Assembly: GCF_030406725.1 (NCBI RefSeq)
Contig: NZ_CP129107.1
Location: 1,054,001 to 1,118,000, forward strand
Direction: 5' to 3'
Length of the DNA: 64,000 nucleotides
Source: Alteriqipengyuania flavescens
GTDB lineage: Bacteria > Pseudomonadota > Alphaproteobacteria > Sphingomonadales > Sphingomonadaceae
Positions within the stretch are counted from its first letter, which is position 1. Each line of letters starts with the position of its first letter. The translations under genes were made by a program, and so were the position numbers. Below are positions 6,872 to 14,948 of this stretch, in pieces. The notes under the pieces are model-generated. The model saw only the letters and a list, made by a program, of their open reading frames with translations. It did not search any database and had not been told where the DNA came from.

Positions 6872-9418
6872 TCAGCTCGCCGGGCAGGCCTGCACCGTCT
6901 CCGCATCGTTGCCCACGCGCACCTCGGCCAGCGCATAGTCTGCGGCGCCGCTCGTCTGGAGCATGATGGTGGTCAGCTGGGACATGTCGATACCGGCCCC
7001 GGCAAGGCAGCGCAGCGGGATGCCGTAGCGCACGAAGCCTGCGCTGGCCGGAATGTCGAGCGGGATGGTCGCCTGGGTTCTCCCGCCTTGTACCGCCAGA
7101 GCGAAGCTGTCCGCCGGGTCGGTCACCTGCATGGTCACCAGAAGCATGACGTCGCCCGCAGCCTCGCGCGACAGGTCGACTGCATCGAAATTGTGCAGCA
7201 CCACGTTCGCGTCGCCCGAAGCGATCTCGAAGCGGCGCGCGCCTTCCTGCACGATGTAGTTCGCTGCCGTAACGCGCATCCGGCCGCCCAGCGCACCGGC
7301 GGGGACCGTGGTGATGCGGGTCTGGTCGATCTCGCCCTCGTCATTGACCAGCAGCGACCAGCTCGCCGCCGGGACGCCGTTGGCGAACCATGTCCGGCTG
7401 TCGCCGGCTTCGGCCTTATCGAGCTCGGCCAGCGTTTCCCATGCGGTCGCCGGCGAGGCGTAGGTCAGGCCGTAGCCGAAGTCGAACAGCGCCCCGTCGT
7501 CGAGGCTGCCCGTGGCGGGCCATGCAGTCGGCAGCTTGCCGGTGAAGTCGTAGCGCGGCGCGCCGTCCGCCCCGGCGACGACCACGTCGGCAAGGCCTGC
7601 GCCCTCGCTGCCCGGCAGCCAGGCGACGACGAACGCGTCGGCTCGGTTCAGTGCCGGGTTCACGTACAGCGGCCGGCCGGTGATCATCACCGCGACCACC
7701 GGGATGCCCTGCGCTTTCAGGCGCTCCATCGTGGCATAGGGGCCGGTGAGGTCGGCATCGAGCATCAGCGTGGCCCGATCGCCCTGGAATTCGGCGTAGG
7801 GCTTTTCGCCGAAAACGACGACCGCCGCATCGGGGCGCTGTTCGAAAGAGCCGTCGGGCGAATGGACGGCGCTGCCGCCGCCCGCTTCGACCGCGGATTT
7901 CAGCCCCGCGAAGAGCGAGGTCGCGCCGGGGAACTGGCTGTTGTCGTGCCCGGTGCCCTGCCAGCTCAGCGTCCAGCCGCCGGACTGGCGGGCGATATCG
8001 TCGGCCCCTTCACCCGCGACGAGCAGCCGCCCGCCCGGTGCGATCGGCAGGACGCCGTCGTTCTTGAGGAGGACGAGCGACTTGCGCACCGCTTCGCGCG
8101 CCACTTCGCGGTGGGCGGGGGCGCCAAGCAGGTCGAACTCGCCCGAGAGGGGGCGGGTGGACGGTGCGCCCGCCTCGAACAGGCCGAGCCGCGCCTTGAC
8201 CCGCAGGATCGCTGCGACCGCCTCGTCGATCCGCTCCATCGGTATTTCGCCGCTGCGCGCCTTGGCCAGCGTGTCGGTGTAGATCGCCTTCCACGTGTCG
8301 GGCGCCATGTACATGTCGATCCCGGCCAGCAGCGCTTGCGGGCAGCTGTCGTTGGTGCAGTCGGCCACCTGGCCGTGGGCGTTCCAGTCGGAGACCACGA
8401 AGCCTTCGAAATCCATCCGGTCTTTCAGCACATCGGTGACGAGGCTCTTGTTGCCGGTCATCTTCTTGCCCTGCCAGCTGGAGAAGCTGACCATTACGGT
8501 GGACACGCCTTCGCTGATCGCCGGGCCATAGGGCAGGCCGTGGATATCGCGCAGCTCCTCTTCGGAAATCGAGGAATCGCCCTGGTCAACGCCGTCGTCG
8601 GTGCCGCCATCGGCCAGGAAATGCTTGGTCGAGGCGATGACCTTGTCGCCCGCGAGCATGTTCCAGTTGTCGGGCTCGCCCTGCAGCCCGCGCACCATCG
8701 CGCCGACATAGGACGCGACAAGCTGCGGATCGCTGGAATAGCCTTCGTAGGCGCGGCCCCAGCGGAAATCCTGCGGCACGGCCACGGTAGGTGCGAAAGT
8801 CCATTCCTGCCCCGTCGCGCGGATTTCGCGGGCGGTGATGGCGCCGATCCGCTCGATCAGTTCGGGATCGCGCATCGCGCCGAGACCGATGTTGTGCGGG
8901 AAAATGGTCGCCCCGATGATGTTCGAATGGCCGTGCACGGCGTCCACGCCCCACACGATCGGGATGCCGACGCCGCCATCGCTGGTGTCGATCGATGCGT
9001 TGTAGAAATCGTCCGCCGCCTTCAGCCATTCGGGTGCCGGGGCCAGGTCGTCACCGTAAGGCCCGCTATTGCCACCGACGAGGATGGAGCCGAGGTTATA
9101 GGCCTTGGCATCTTCGGGAGAGACGCAGCACAGGTCTGCCTGCACCAGCTGGCCGACCTTTTCCTCCAGCGTCATGCGCGCCAGCAGGCTGTCGATCCGC
9201 GCCTGCTCTGCCGCGGGCACTTCGACCGGATATTCGTACGCCGGCCAGATTCCGGGATTGGCGACGCCCGCTTCGCGCGGGGCATCCAACGCGTCGCCAT
9301 CGGCGACCTGGGGATTCGGTCCGCGCGTTTCGACGGTGGCACATGCGGCAAGCGCAAGGCCCGACCCGGCGGCACACAACAGCTTGGCAATCCTGGCAAA
9401 TTTCACGGCAATCCCCAT
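6872..9418 (-). CDS. Glycoside hydrolase family 3 exo-beta-glucosidase, lipoprotein
   Basis: An 848-residue exported enzyme that would remove terminal beta-linked glucose from oligo- or polysaccharides. The start ATG at 9418 (MGIAVKFARIAKLL) begins a lipoprotein signal with lipobox LAAC, so the protein should be membrane-anchored; the frame is open for another 250 codons upstream but that stretch is antisense-frame sequence of the ABC exporter. Visible domains: GH3 N-terminal barrel (from MTLEEKVGQLVQ) with the nucleophile motif GFVVSDWN, GH3 C-terminal domain (SLVLLKNDGVLPI), and a C-terminal ExoP-type carbohydrate-binding beta domain, matching the marine ExoP/Cel3-like subgroup. A LacI-type operator lies upstream, suggesting sugar-responsive control. 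Confidence 0.92.
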   Translation of the reverse strand: MGIAVKFARIAKLLCAAGSGLALAACATVETRGPNPQVADGDALDAPREAGVANPGIWPAYEYPVEVPAAEQARIDSLLARMTLEEKVGQLVQADLCCVSPEDAKAYNLGSILVGGNSGPYGDDLAPAPEWLKAADDFYNASIDTSDGGVGIPIVWGVDAVHGHSNIIGATIFPHNIGLGAMRDPELIERIGAITAREIRATGQEWTFAPTVAVPQDFRWGRAYEGYSSDPQLVASYVGAMVRGLQGEPDNWNMLAGDKVIASTKHFLADGGTDDGVDQGDSSISEEELRDIHGLPYGPAISEGVSTVMVSFSSWQGKKMTGNKSLVTDVLKDRMDFEGFVVSDWNAHGQVADCTNDSCPQALLAGIDMYMAPDTWKAIYTDTLAKARSGEIPMERIDEAVAAILRVKARLGLFEAGAPSTRPLSGEFDLLGAPAHREVAREAVRKSLVLLKNDGVLPIAPGGRLLVAGEGADDIARQSGGWTLSWQGTGHDNSQFPGATSLFAGLKSAVEAGGGSAVHSPDGSFEQRPDAAVVVFGEKPYAEFQGDRATLMLDADLTGPYATMERLKAQGIPVVAVMITGRPLYVNPALNRADAFVVAWLPGSEGAGLADVVVAGADGAPRYDFTGKLPTAWPATGSLDDGALFDFGYGLTYASPATAWETLAELDKAEAGDSRTWFANGVPAASWSLLVNDEGEIDQTRITTVPAGALGGRMRVTAANYIVQEGARRFEIASGDANVVLHNFDAVDLSREAAGDVMLLVTMQVTDPADSFALAVQGGRTQATIPLDIPASAGFVRYGIPLRCLAGAGIDMSQLTTIMLQTSGAADYALAEVRVGNDAETVQACPAS

Positions 9419-9466
9419 CCCTTTACAGGCGGCCGCAGCAGGCGCGCGGCCCTCTCTCACTCTCTT

Positions 9467-9480
9467 TGTGAACGTTAACA
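9467..9480 (-). promoter_or_regulatory. LacI-family operator-like palindrome upstream of the GH3 gene
   Basis: The 14-mer TGTGAACGTTAACA is an inverted repeat with one mismatch centred on CG, the classic form of LacI/GalR-family operators. It lies 48 bp before the glucosidase ATG. A TTGACC at 9496-9501 (minus strand) sits at -35-like distance, so a repressor bound here would cover the -10 region. No LacI gene is in the window, so the regulator would act in trans. Confidence 0.5.
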
Positions 9481-9533
9481 ACATATCGCGGCGAGGGTCA
9501 ATGCTCCGCTGCTTGCATGCGGCGAGGCCAGGA

Positions 9534-11198
9534 TCAGGAGACGATCTGGCCGTTCTCGATCCGCACCTGCCGGTCGGCCAGCGCGGCGAGCGCGCCCCGG
9601 TGGCCGATGACCAGGATGGTGACGGAGCCGCGCAGCCGGGCGATCGCCCCGGCGATGGCGTGTTCATTGTCCCCGTCGAGCGCGCTGGTCGCCTCGTCCA
9701 GGATGAGCAGGTCCGGATTGCGCAGCAGCGCGCGGGCAAGCGCAAGCCGCTGGCGCTCCCCGCCCGACAGCTGGCGCCCGCCATCGCCGAGCCGGTGCCC
9801 GGTCCCGCCGGGCAGGTCGAGGACGAAGCTGGCCGAGGCATCGCGCAGGGCCGCTGCAAGAACGTCGTCCGAAGCGTCCGGCGCCGCCATGCGCAGATTG
9901 CCGGCGATGGTGCCGGGGAACAGCACCGGCTCCTGCTGCACATAGGCGACGCGGCGGCGCCACGCGGCGCGCGCCGAGGAGGGCAGCGGCGTGCCGTCCA
10001 CCAGCAACGCCCCTTCGTCGGGGGCAACCAGCCCGCCCAGCACGTCGGCCAGCGTGCTCTTGCCCGCGCCGGAAGGGCCGGACACCGCAACCATTTCGCC
10101 AGCCGCGATGGTAAGCGAAATGCCCGACAACGCGGGCCGCGAGCCTTCGTAAGTGACGGATACACCATCGAGCGCGAGCGCCCGCGTCAGGGGCGGTGCG
10201 ACATTATCCGCGTCTGCGTTCTCGGCGGCCGCGTCCATCCGTGCAAGCAGGTCCTCGACCGCGCCGATGGCCGGCACTGCGTTGTTCCACCGCTGCAGGC
10301 TTTCAACCAATGCGCCGAGCAGCGGCACGCTGCGCAGGAGGATCGCGGCCAGCGGCAGGACGATGGCAAGGGCAAGCCCCTGCGTATCGGCCGCGAACCA
10401 CACGACGCCGCCGAGGATGATCGCCCCGCCCAACTGGAGCGCGGTGCGCGCCCATGCGGTGCCGGAAAGGTAAGCTCGCTCGGTCTTTCGCAATTGCGCC
10501 AGTTCATTCGCCAGACCAGTCGCTGCCGCATCCTCGCGCCCGAAGCTCTTCACGAGCCGCAACCCGTCGAGGCTGGTCTCGAGCCGTTCGTAAATCGCGT
10601 CGTAGGCTGCGCCGGTTTGGAGGCCCAGATGGCGGGCGCGACGTTGCAGCGGCAACAGCAGCAGCATAGCACCAGCGCCTACGCTAATCCCTGTCACCGC
10701 CGCGACCGGCGACAGCAACAACGCGGCCACGCTCAGCGCGGCTAGGGTCGTGGCGGCAGCTAGGGCGCTGCCCCCTTCCTGCACCGCATGGCCGACCCTT
10801 GCGATGCCGGAAATCAGCAGGGCGCGGTGCTCGCTCTGGCGGGAGGCAGAGAGCGCGCGCCAGTCGGCGGCGAGCAGCGAGCGGAAGGCGCGCAGCCGGA
10901 GGCCGTCGACCACCGCGATCTCGATATCGAGCGCGACGACGTGCCGCAAATGCGCCGCTGCCGCGCGCAGGGCGACGAGAGCCACGAACAGGCCCAGCAC
11001 GCTCGGTAGGCTGAGGGCAGCGGCCCATTCGAGCAGCCTGCCGCCATCCGCCCCGCGGCCAGCATTCCCGCCCAACCGCGCGAACAGCGGCACCAGCGCA
11101 ATGGCGCCCAGCGCCTCAAGCCCGGCGCCCGCAACAGTCAGAACGGCAAGAACGAGCGCCTTGCAGGCCGGCAAGTGATCGCGGATCGCGGAATCCAT
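9534..11198 (-). CDS. Lasso peptide exporter, ABC transporter with fused permease and ATPase
   Basis: A 554-residue half-transporter: six TM helices in residues 1-320, then an ATPase domain with Walker A GPSGAGKST, signature LSGGERQR and Walker B LLILDEATSALD. It begins five bases after the cyclase stop. ABC exporters of this type (D proteins) are standard in proteobacterial lasso clusters, where they pump out the mature peptide and confer self-immunity. There is no N-terminal C39 peptidase domain, consistent with leader removal by B2 rather than by the exporter. Alone it could be a generic multidrug or lipid exporter; its place directly after the precursor and cyclase makes the peptide-export role likely. 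Confidence 0.88.
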   Translation of the reverse strand: MDSAIRDHLPACKALVLAVLTVAGAGLEALGAIALVPLFARLGGNAGRGADGGRLLEWAAALSLPSVLGLFVALVALRAAAAHLRHVVALDIEIAVVDGLRLRAFRSLLAADWRALSASRQSEHRALLISGIARVGHAVQEGGSALAAATTLAALSVAALLLSPVAAVTGISVGAGAMLLLLPLQRRARHLGLQTGAAYDAIYERLETSLDGLRLVKSFGREDAAATGLANELAQLRKTERAYLSGTAWARTALQLGGAIILGGVVWFAADTQGLALAIVLPLAAILLRSVPLLGALVESLQRWNNAVPAIGAVEDLLARMDAAAENADADNVAPPLTRALALDGVSVTYEGSRPALSGISLTIAAGEMVAVSGPSGAGKSTLADVLGGLVAPDEGALLVDGTPLPSSARAAWRRRVAYVQQEPVLFPGTIAGNLRMAAPDASDDVLAAALRDASASFVLDLPGGTGHRLGDGGRQLSGGERQRLALARALLRNPDLLILDEATSALDGDNEHAIAGAIARLRGSVTILVIGHRGALAALADRQVRIENGQIVS

Positions 11199-11203
11199 CG
11201 GCC

Positions 11204-13102
11204 CTAGTTACGCCCTTCCAGGTGGTCGGCAAACCGGCCTGCCAGCACCACGCCCGGCAGCGCCAGCAGCAGCGCCTGCGCCTCCGCATGACCGGCGGGC
11301 GAGCGTGCGGGCCAGTTGTCGAGGATGGAGTAGGCGCGGTCGAAGTCGATGACGGCGCCCAGCTCCGGATGCGCTTCCATGCGGCGCAGGCTTTCGCGCA
11401 ATTCCTCGCGCCGCGGGGTCAGGCGGGCATGGCGGTCCGCGTTATGCATGCCGAGCCGCCGCTCCGTCCGCTGCGCTTCGGGCAGGCGGCCCTTGGCAAG
11501 CCGGCGGGCAAGATAGCGCGTCACGCCGCCGCGCACGAACTGGCTGGTCGGCAAGGTGATGCAGAATTCGATCAGCGGGCGATAGGCATAGATATCGCGC
11601 TGACGAATACCGAAAACCTGCTCGAACCCGTGGTGCATTTCCGCGCCTGCGTCCGCGCCATGCCAGACCATGTCGAGCCACTGGCGGCGGGTCGCCGGCC
11701 GCTCCCCGGTTCGCAGGCAGTGGTTGCGCCGCGCCCGCTCGCGCAGGTCCAGCTTGTCGATTGCGTCCGGGCGCACGAGGCTGCCGTTGGCGGGCATGAA
11801 ATCGGGCTCGCCATGAACCCGCTTGCGGACGAAGCGGCGAAACCCCTCCGGCATGATCGGCAACAGCGATTGCGCGGCGAACCGGCGCAGCCGCGACCGT
11901 TCGTCGCCTGGCGCAGGATGGGCGAGCAATCCGGACAGCTGTCGCCACTTGCCGTTCACCAGGAATTCGACCGGCGCCCACGGCGCGTCGTTGCTGAGCG
12001 TGTCGTTGCCCATGAATCCGGTCAGCAGGACGTCGCAGCCGGCGCGCGCCGCCGCGCTGTAGGCGTTGTGGTAAAAACTGGCCGCCGCCTGTCCGGGCCG
12101 GCCGGTGGAAGTCGCGGTGAAGAAACGCTCGGCAAGATTGTCGAATTCGGCGGTGCCGACGAAGTTTGCGTCGATGCGCCGATGCATGGTGGCGAACGCC
12201 TCGACCGCGGCGCGCTCGTCGGTCACAATCCCCGGCCGGCGGTCCCGCGCAGTACCCGCCTCCGGCACTACGGTGAAGCTCGGCAGGCGTTCCGATTCCC
12301 ACAGCTGGCGTAGTACCGCCTCCGCCGCGATGCCCGAATCGAGGCCGCCGGACAGCAGCAATCCCGGCTTCTCCGCGCCGTCCAGCGCGGCGGCGACAGC
12401 CTCGTCCAGCAACGCATCGGCAGCGGCGAGGTAATCGGCGTCGTCGGGCAATTTCGTGGGCGGGAGGGCGTGCGGATCGTACCACCGGTCGACCTTGAAC
12501 CCGTCGGGCCCCAGCGTGACGATCGAGCCTTGCGGCACGCGGTGGACCCCGTCGTACCAGAATTCGGTGCCGGTGTGCTCGATACCGAACAGCATGTTGG
12601 CATAGCGGTGCCGGTGCAGCCGGCGCGGGAAGCCCGCTGCGAACAGGACGCGCGGGACCGAGGCGACGACGGCGGCGTGGTCGTCGCCCGCCCAGAAGAG
12701 CGAGGGGGCGTCCCAAGCACTACGCGACAGCCTCAGCGTGCCGTCGGGCTTGATGACGATGGCGGCGTAGGAGCCGATTACGGGGCGGTCGGCGAAATCC
12801 CCGTGCTGGGCGACGAGGTGGGCAAAGACATGCGCATCGTCGCGATCGGCGACGTCGATGCTCTCGGCAAGATCCTGGTGGTTGTCGATCCAGCCGCAGA
12901 AGAGGCACAGCGATCCGTCGGGACCGGTGGCCGGCGTCCAGCTGCGATCGGGTGCGGCGCGCGGGTGCGGCAGGCTTGCGGCGAGCCCGGCGGGCGTGTG
13001 CGCGCTACTGGCGGGATGACCGGTGAATAGCCCCAGCGACGGGGCGATCCGCGACGTGTCGAGCCACGAGGCCGCGGACCAGTGGTGGCCGAGCGCAATC
13101 AT
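11204..13102 (-). CDS. Lasso peptide cyclase, asparagine synthetase B homologue (C protein)
   Basis: A 632-residue enzyme expected to adenylate an Asp/Glu side chain of the precursor and close the macrolactam with the freed N-terminus. The synthetase domain carries the pyrophosphate-binding motif SGGLDS at residues 251-256. The N-terminal domain resembles the Gln-amidotransferase fold, but the residue after Met is Ile, not the catalytic Cys of true AsnB, so no glutaminase activity is expected; this is typical of lasso cyclases. It starts 18 bp after the stop of the putative precursor and is followed within five bases by the exporter. Its context with PqqD-like, transglutaminase-like and HPr-kinase-like genes rules against a primary asparagine synthetase. 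Confidence 0.9.
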   Translation of the reverse strand: MIALGHHWSAASWLDTSRIAPSLGLFTGHPASSAHTPAGLAASLPHPRAAPDRSWTPATGPDGSLCLFCGWIDNHQDLAESIDVADRDDAHVFAHLVAQHGDFADRPVIGSYAAIVIKPDGTLRLSRSAWDAPSLFWAGDDHAAVVASVPRVLFAAGFPRRLHRHRYANMLFGIEHTGTEFWYDGVHRVPQGSIVTLGPDGFKVDRWYDPHALPPTKLPDDADYLAAADALLDEAVAAALDGAEKPGLLLSGGLDSGIAAEAVLRQLWESERLPSFTVVPEAGTARDRRPGIVTDERAAVEAFATMHRRIDANFVGTAEFDNLAERFFTATSTGRPGQAAASFYHNAYSAAARAGCDVLLTGFMGNDTLSNDAPWAPVEFLVNGKWRQLSGLLAHPAPGDERSRLRRFAAQSLLPIMPEGFRRFVRKRVHGEPDFMPANGSLVRPDAIDKLDLRERARRNHCLRTGERPATRRQWLDMVWHGADAGAEMHHGFEQVFGIRQRDIYAYRPLIEFCITLPTSQFVRGGVTRYLARRLAKGRLPEAQRTERRLGMHNADRHARLTPRREELRESLRRMEAHPELGAVIDFDRAYSILDNWPARSPAGHAEAQALLLALPGVVLAGRFADHLEGRN

Positions 13103-13120
13103 GCCCCGGCCCCGAAACCG

Positions 13121-13267
13121 TTAGCTGCGGTTCGTGGAATTCTTGCTGTTGCCCTGGTCGCTTGCAGTGCGGCTCCCCGCCACGTCGCGCAAGGTGCCCA
13201 TCGGCACCAGTCGGGGCGTCGACCATCGCTTGGCATCCGTGCCCTGCTCTTTCACATTCGCCTCCAT
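13121..13267 (-). CDS. Putative lasso peptide precursor (48 aa)
   Basis: A 48-residue ORF between B2 and the cyclase, on the same strand. The leader part contains WSTPRLVPMGTLRDV, resembling the PxLxxxG-type leader recognised by PqqD-like B1 proteins in proteobacterial lasso precursors. The C-terminal part AGSRTASDQGNSKNSTNRS holds a single acidic residue, Asp37, the only possible ring-closing residue: Ala30-Asp37 would give an 8-residue ring, Gly31-Asp37 a 7-residue ring. The usual Thr two residues before the cleavage site is not present for either choice. The last residue is Ser, as in peptides phosphorylated by HPr-kinase-like tailoring enzymes. The ATG at 13267 is chosen because the promoter places the transcript start just upstream; a further ATG at 13303 lies inside the -10 box. 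Confidence 0.75.
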   Translation of the reverse strand: MEANVKEQGTDAKRWSTPRLVPMGTLRDVAGSRTASDQGNSKNSTNRS

Positions 13268-13298
13268 GACGGACCGCGGGGATGCGGCGTTGCGATGC

Positions 13299-13327
13299 AG
13301 CATAACAGACACCGAATCGCCTGCCAA
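13299..13327 (-). promoter_or_regulatory. Promoter of the lasso precursor-cyclase-exporter transcript
   Basis: On the minus strand TTGGCA (13322-13327) and TATGCT (13299-13304) are separated by exactly 17 bases, five and four matches to the sigma-70 consensus. The predicted transcript start near 13292 leaves about 25 bases before the precursor ATG. It sits in the only gap of the cluster, between B2 and the precursor, so it would allow the precursor to be made at higher level than the maturation enzymes. Confidence 0.55.
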
Positions 13328-13341
13328 CGATGCTCTGTTAA

Positions 13342-13761
13342 TCAATGCGATCCCAGCGCATGGGACGCAAACGCCACGTCGCTGCCTCGCCGCTCCCCGT
13401 AAATGACCTGCCCGCGATGGGTCAGCCACGCATGCAGGTCCTCGTGCCCGTCGCGTTCGGCGGGAGGGCGCACGCCGATCTGAAGCTGCGAACCGAAGCC
13501 GCGCCGCCGCAGCATCAGCGCCATTGCCAGGGCGCGGGGCAGGCAGGGGGCATCGCCCGGCATGCGCGCAGCGGCCCGCTCGATGGCCGCGGAGCGGTGT
13601 CGCAAGGTCGCTGCGTCGGGAGCGAGACGGGTCGGGCCGCTGCCACGCGCGAACCAGGTCCGCCATGTGCGGAAGGGCACCAGACGGACGAGGCCGTGTG
13701 CGACCGCCAGCGCAAGCGCAGCCTCCGCCGTGCGCAGCCAGCCATGCACCCGTCGCGTCAC
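13342..13761 (-). CDS. Lasso peptide leader peptidase B2, transglutaminase-like
   Basis: A 139-residue protein of the bacterial transglutaminase-like fold that removes the leader from the precursor. The catalytic Cys73 lies in APCLPRALAMALMLRRRG and the catalytic His110 in LHAWL, the two hallmark segments of lasso B2 proteins. The N-terminal third (AEAALALAVAHGLVRLVPF) is the hydrophobic helix usual in this family. The start is GTG at 13761, overlapping the B1 stop as GTGA, so B1 and B2 are translationally coupled. Family and context together make the assignment strong. Confidence 0.9.
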   Translation of the reverse strand: MTRRVHGWLRTAEAALALAVAHGLVRLVPFRTWRTWFARGSGPTRLAPDAATLRHRSAAIERAAARMPGDAPCLPRALAMALMLRRRGFGSQLQIGVRPPAERDGHEDLHAWLTHRGQVIYGERRGSDVAFASHALGSH

Positions 13762-14009
13762 GCCAGCAGTCCCGCGCTGCGCAGGCTGGCGAGGAAGGCG
13801 TCGAGATCCTCCCCCATGGCCGGATCGCCGGCATAGTCGCGCTGCAGTCCGGCGAGGATTTCGTCACGGCTGCGCTCGCCATCGATCAGGTTCCAGATCG
13901 CGTGCGCGCTGCCTTCCATGGCGAAGAAATCGCCGTCGGACATGCGCATGACGACGGTTTCGTCGTCGAAGGCCGTTTCGGCGAAGTCGCTGGTCTTGCG
14001 CGGAATCAT
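13758..14009 (-). CDS. Lasso peptide recognition protein B1, PqqD family
   Basis: An 83-residue PqqD-fold protein (RiPP recognition element) that binds the precursor leader and presents it to B2 and the cyclase. The pattern ETAFDDETVVMRMSDGDFF, then AHAIWNLIDGERSRDEIL and a C-terminal helix ending in SAGLLA matches the family's beta-hairpin plus three-helix layout. The start overlaps the stop of the kinase gene (ATGA at 14006-14009), and the stop overlaps the B2 start. This split B1/B2 arrangement, rather than a fused B protein, is common in Gram-positive clusters and in the sphingomonad clusters with a kinase. Confidence 0.9.
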   Translation of the reverse strand: MIPRKTSDFAETAFDDETVVMRMSDGDFFAMEGSAHAIWNLIDGERSRDEILAGLQRDYAGDPAMGEDLDAFLASLRSAGLLA

Positions 14010-14863
14010 CGCATCGCACGCTCGATTGCGTGGCGCGCGAAGTCAAGATTGGCGGTGTATTCGCCGGCCCCGTGCGGCAGCCACAGCCGCCATGCGGGGA
14101 CGCTGCGCGCCCTGGCCGCGGCGTCGGCGAAAACGGCAGCGCGGTCCCACCGGCGGGCGAGCGCGAGGAACTCGCTGCAGTAATGGTCCGCCGACCAGGC
14201 CGCGATTGCCGCCGCGCCGCCGAGCGGCCGGAATGACCGGCCGCCCTCTTCCAGCAGGACCACCCCGCCGAGCGGCAAGGGCCGGTCCGCGCGCGGCAGG
14301 CCCTCGGCAAAGAACTTCGCGTATTCGGGCGAGACCTGCTCGCCCTTCGCCGCACCGGTCATCGCGAAGGCATCGGGCCACAGCTTGGGCTTTTTGCGCC
14401 ACGGGAGGACTTCGGGGCCGCTTTCGCCTTCCACGATCACGCTCAGGTCATCGGCGAGGAGCGGCATGCCCGCCAGCGCGAGCCCCGTCGCCAGCGTGGT
14501 CTTGCCCGCGCCCGACGGGCCGGTGAGGATGACGGCGCGCCCGTCCACCGCCACCGCCGATCCGTGGAACGGGTAGAGCCCGGCGAGTGCCGCCACCGCC
14601 GCCGCGATACTGCCTTCGCAGAAGAGGTCGATCTCGGCCGGGTGGGTCCCTTTGCTGGGATCGACCGTCAGCCCGCTGCCCAAGCGGTAATGGACGAGCG
14701 TGTCGGGCGGGATGCGGAACAGCAGTTCGCCCGGCTTGAGCATATACGTCCGCTGACCCAGCGCCTCGCCATCCAGCGCCGCTTCCACACGGCCGGTCGT
14801 TCGCTGCAGCTCGTGCTCCAGCAGCGCCAGCGCATCTTTGCTGTGCATAACCCGCTCAGCCAT
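14006..14863 (-). CDS. HPr kinase-like tailoring kinase of the lasso cluster
   Basis: A 285-residue P-loop protein of the HPr kinase/phosphorylase C-terminal-domain type: FHGSAVAV (residues 99-106), Walker A GPSGAGKT at 115-122 and LLADDLSVI at 135-143. It lacks a PTS HPr context, and its stop overlaps the B1 start. In paeninodin-type clusters such kinases phosphorylate the hydroxyl of the precursor's C-terminal Ser; here the precursor indeed ends in Ser. The frame is open further upstream but that would run into the divergent rpe gene; ATG 14863 or 14848 are both possible starts. Kinase activity and target are inferred from family and context. Confidence 0.85.
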   Translation of the reverse strand: MAERVMHSKDALALLEHELQRTTGRVEAALDGEALGQRTYMLKPGELLFRIPPDTLVHYRLGSGLTVDPSKGTHPAEIDLFCEGSIAAAVAALAGLYPFHGSAVAVDGRAVILTGPSGAGKTTLATGLALAGMPLLADDLSVIVEGESGPEVLPWRKKPKLWPDAFAMTGAAKGEQVSPEYAKFFAEGLPRADRPLPLGGVVLLEEGGRSFRPLGGAAAIAAWSADHYCSEFLALARRWDRAAVFADAAARARSVPAWRLWLPHGAGEYTANLDFARHAIERAMR

Positions 14864-14948
14864 GCGTTTGCGGGCCGGAGCGGTGTGGAAAAGGCCGCGC
14901 CTGCGCCTTGTCGGCGATTCGCCGCGCGCGTAACCGGCGGGGATAGTC

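Noticed and set aside
6737-9478. Very long plus-strand open frame (about 900 codons) opposite the glucosidase
   Set aside because: The minus-strand GH3 protein has full domain and signal-peptide evidence; the opposite frame is Arg/Val/Gly-rich antisense composition typical of GC-rich DNA.
9419-10168. N-terminal 250-codon extension of the glucosidase frame
   Set aside because: It overlaps the ABC exporter gene in another frame and lacks coding pattern; the lipoprotein signal starts at 9418.
11204-13102. Reading this gene as a primary asparagine synthetase asnB
   Set aside because: No N-terminal glutaminase Cys, and it is embedded with B1, B2, kinase, precursor and exporter.
13268-13303. Alternative precursor start 12 codons upstream
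   Set aside because: That ATG lies within the predicted -10 box, so it would not be transcribed.
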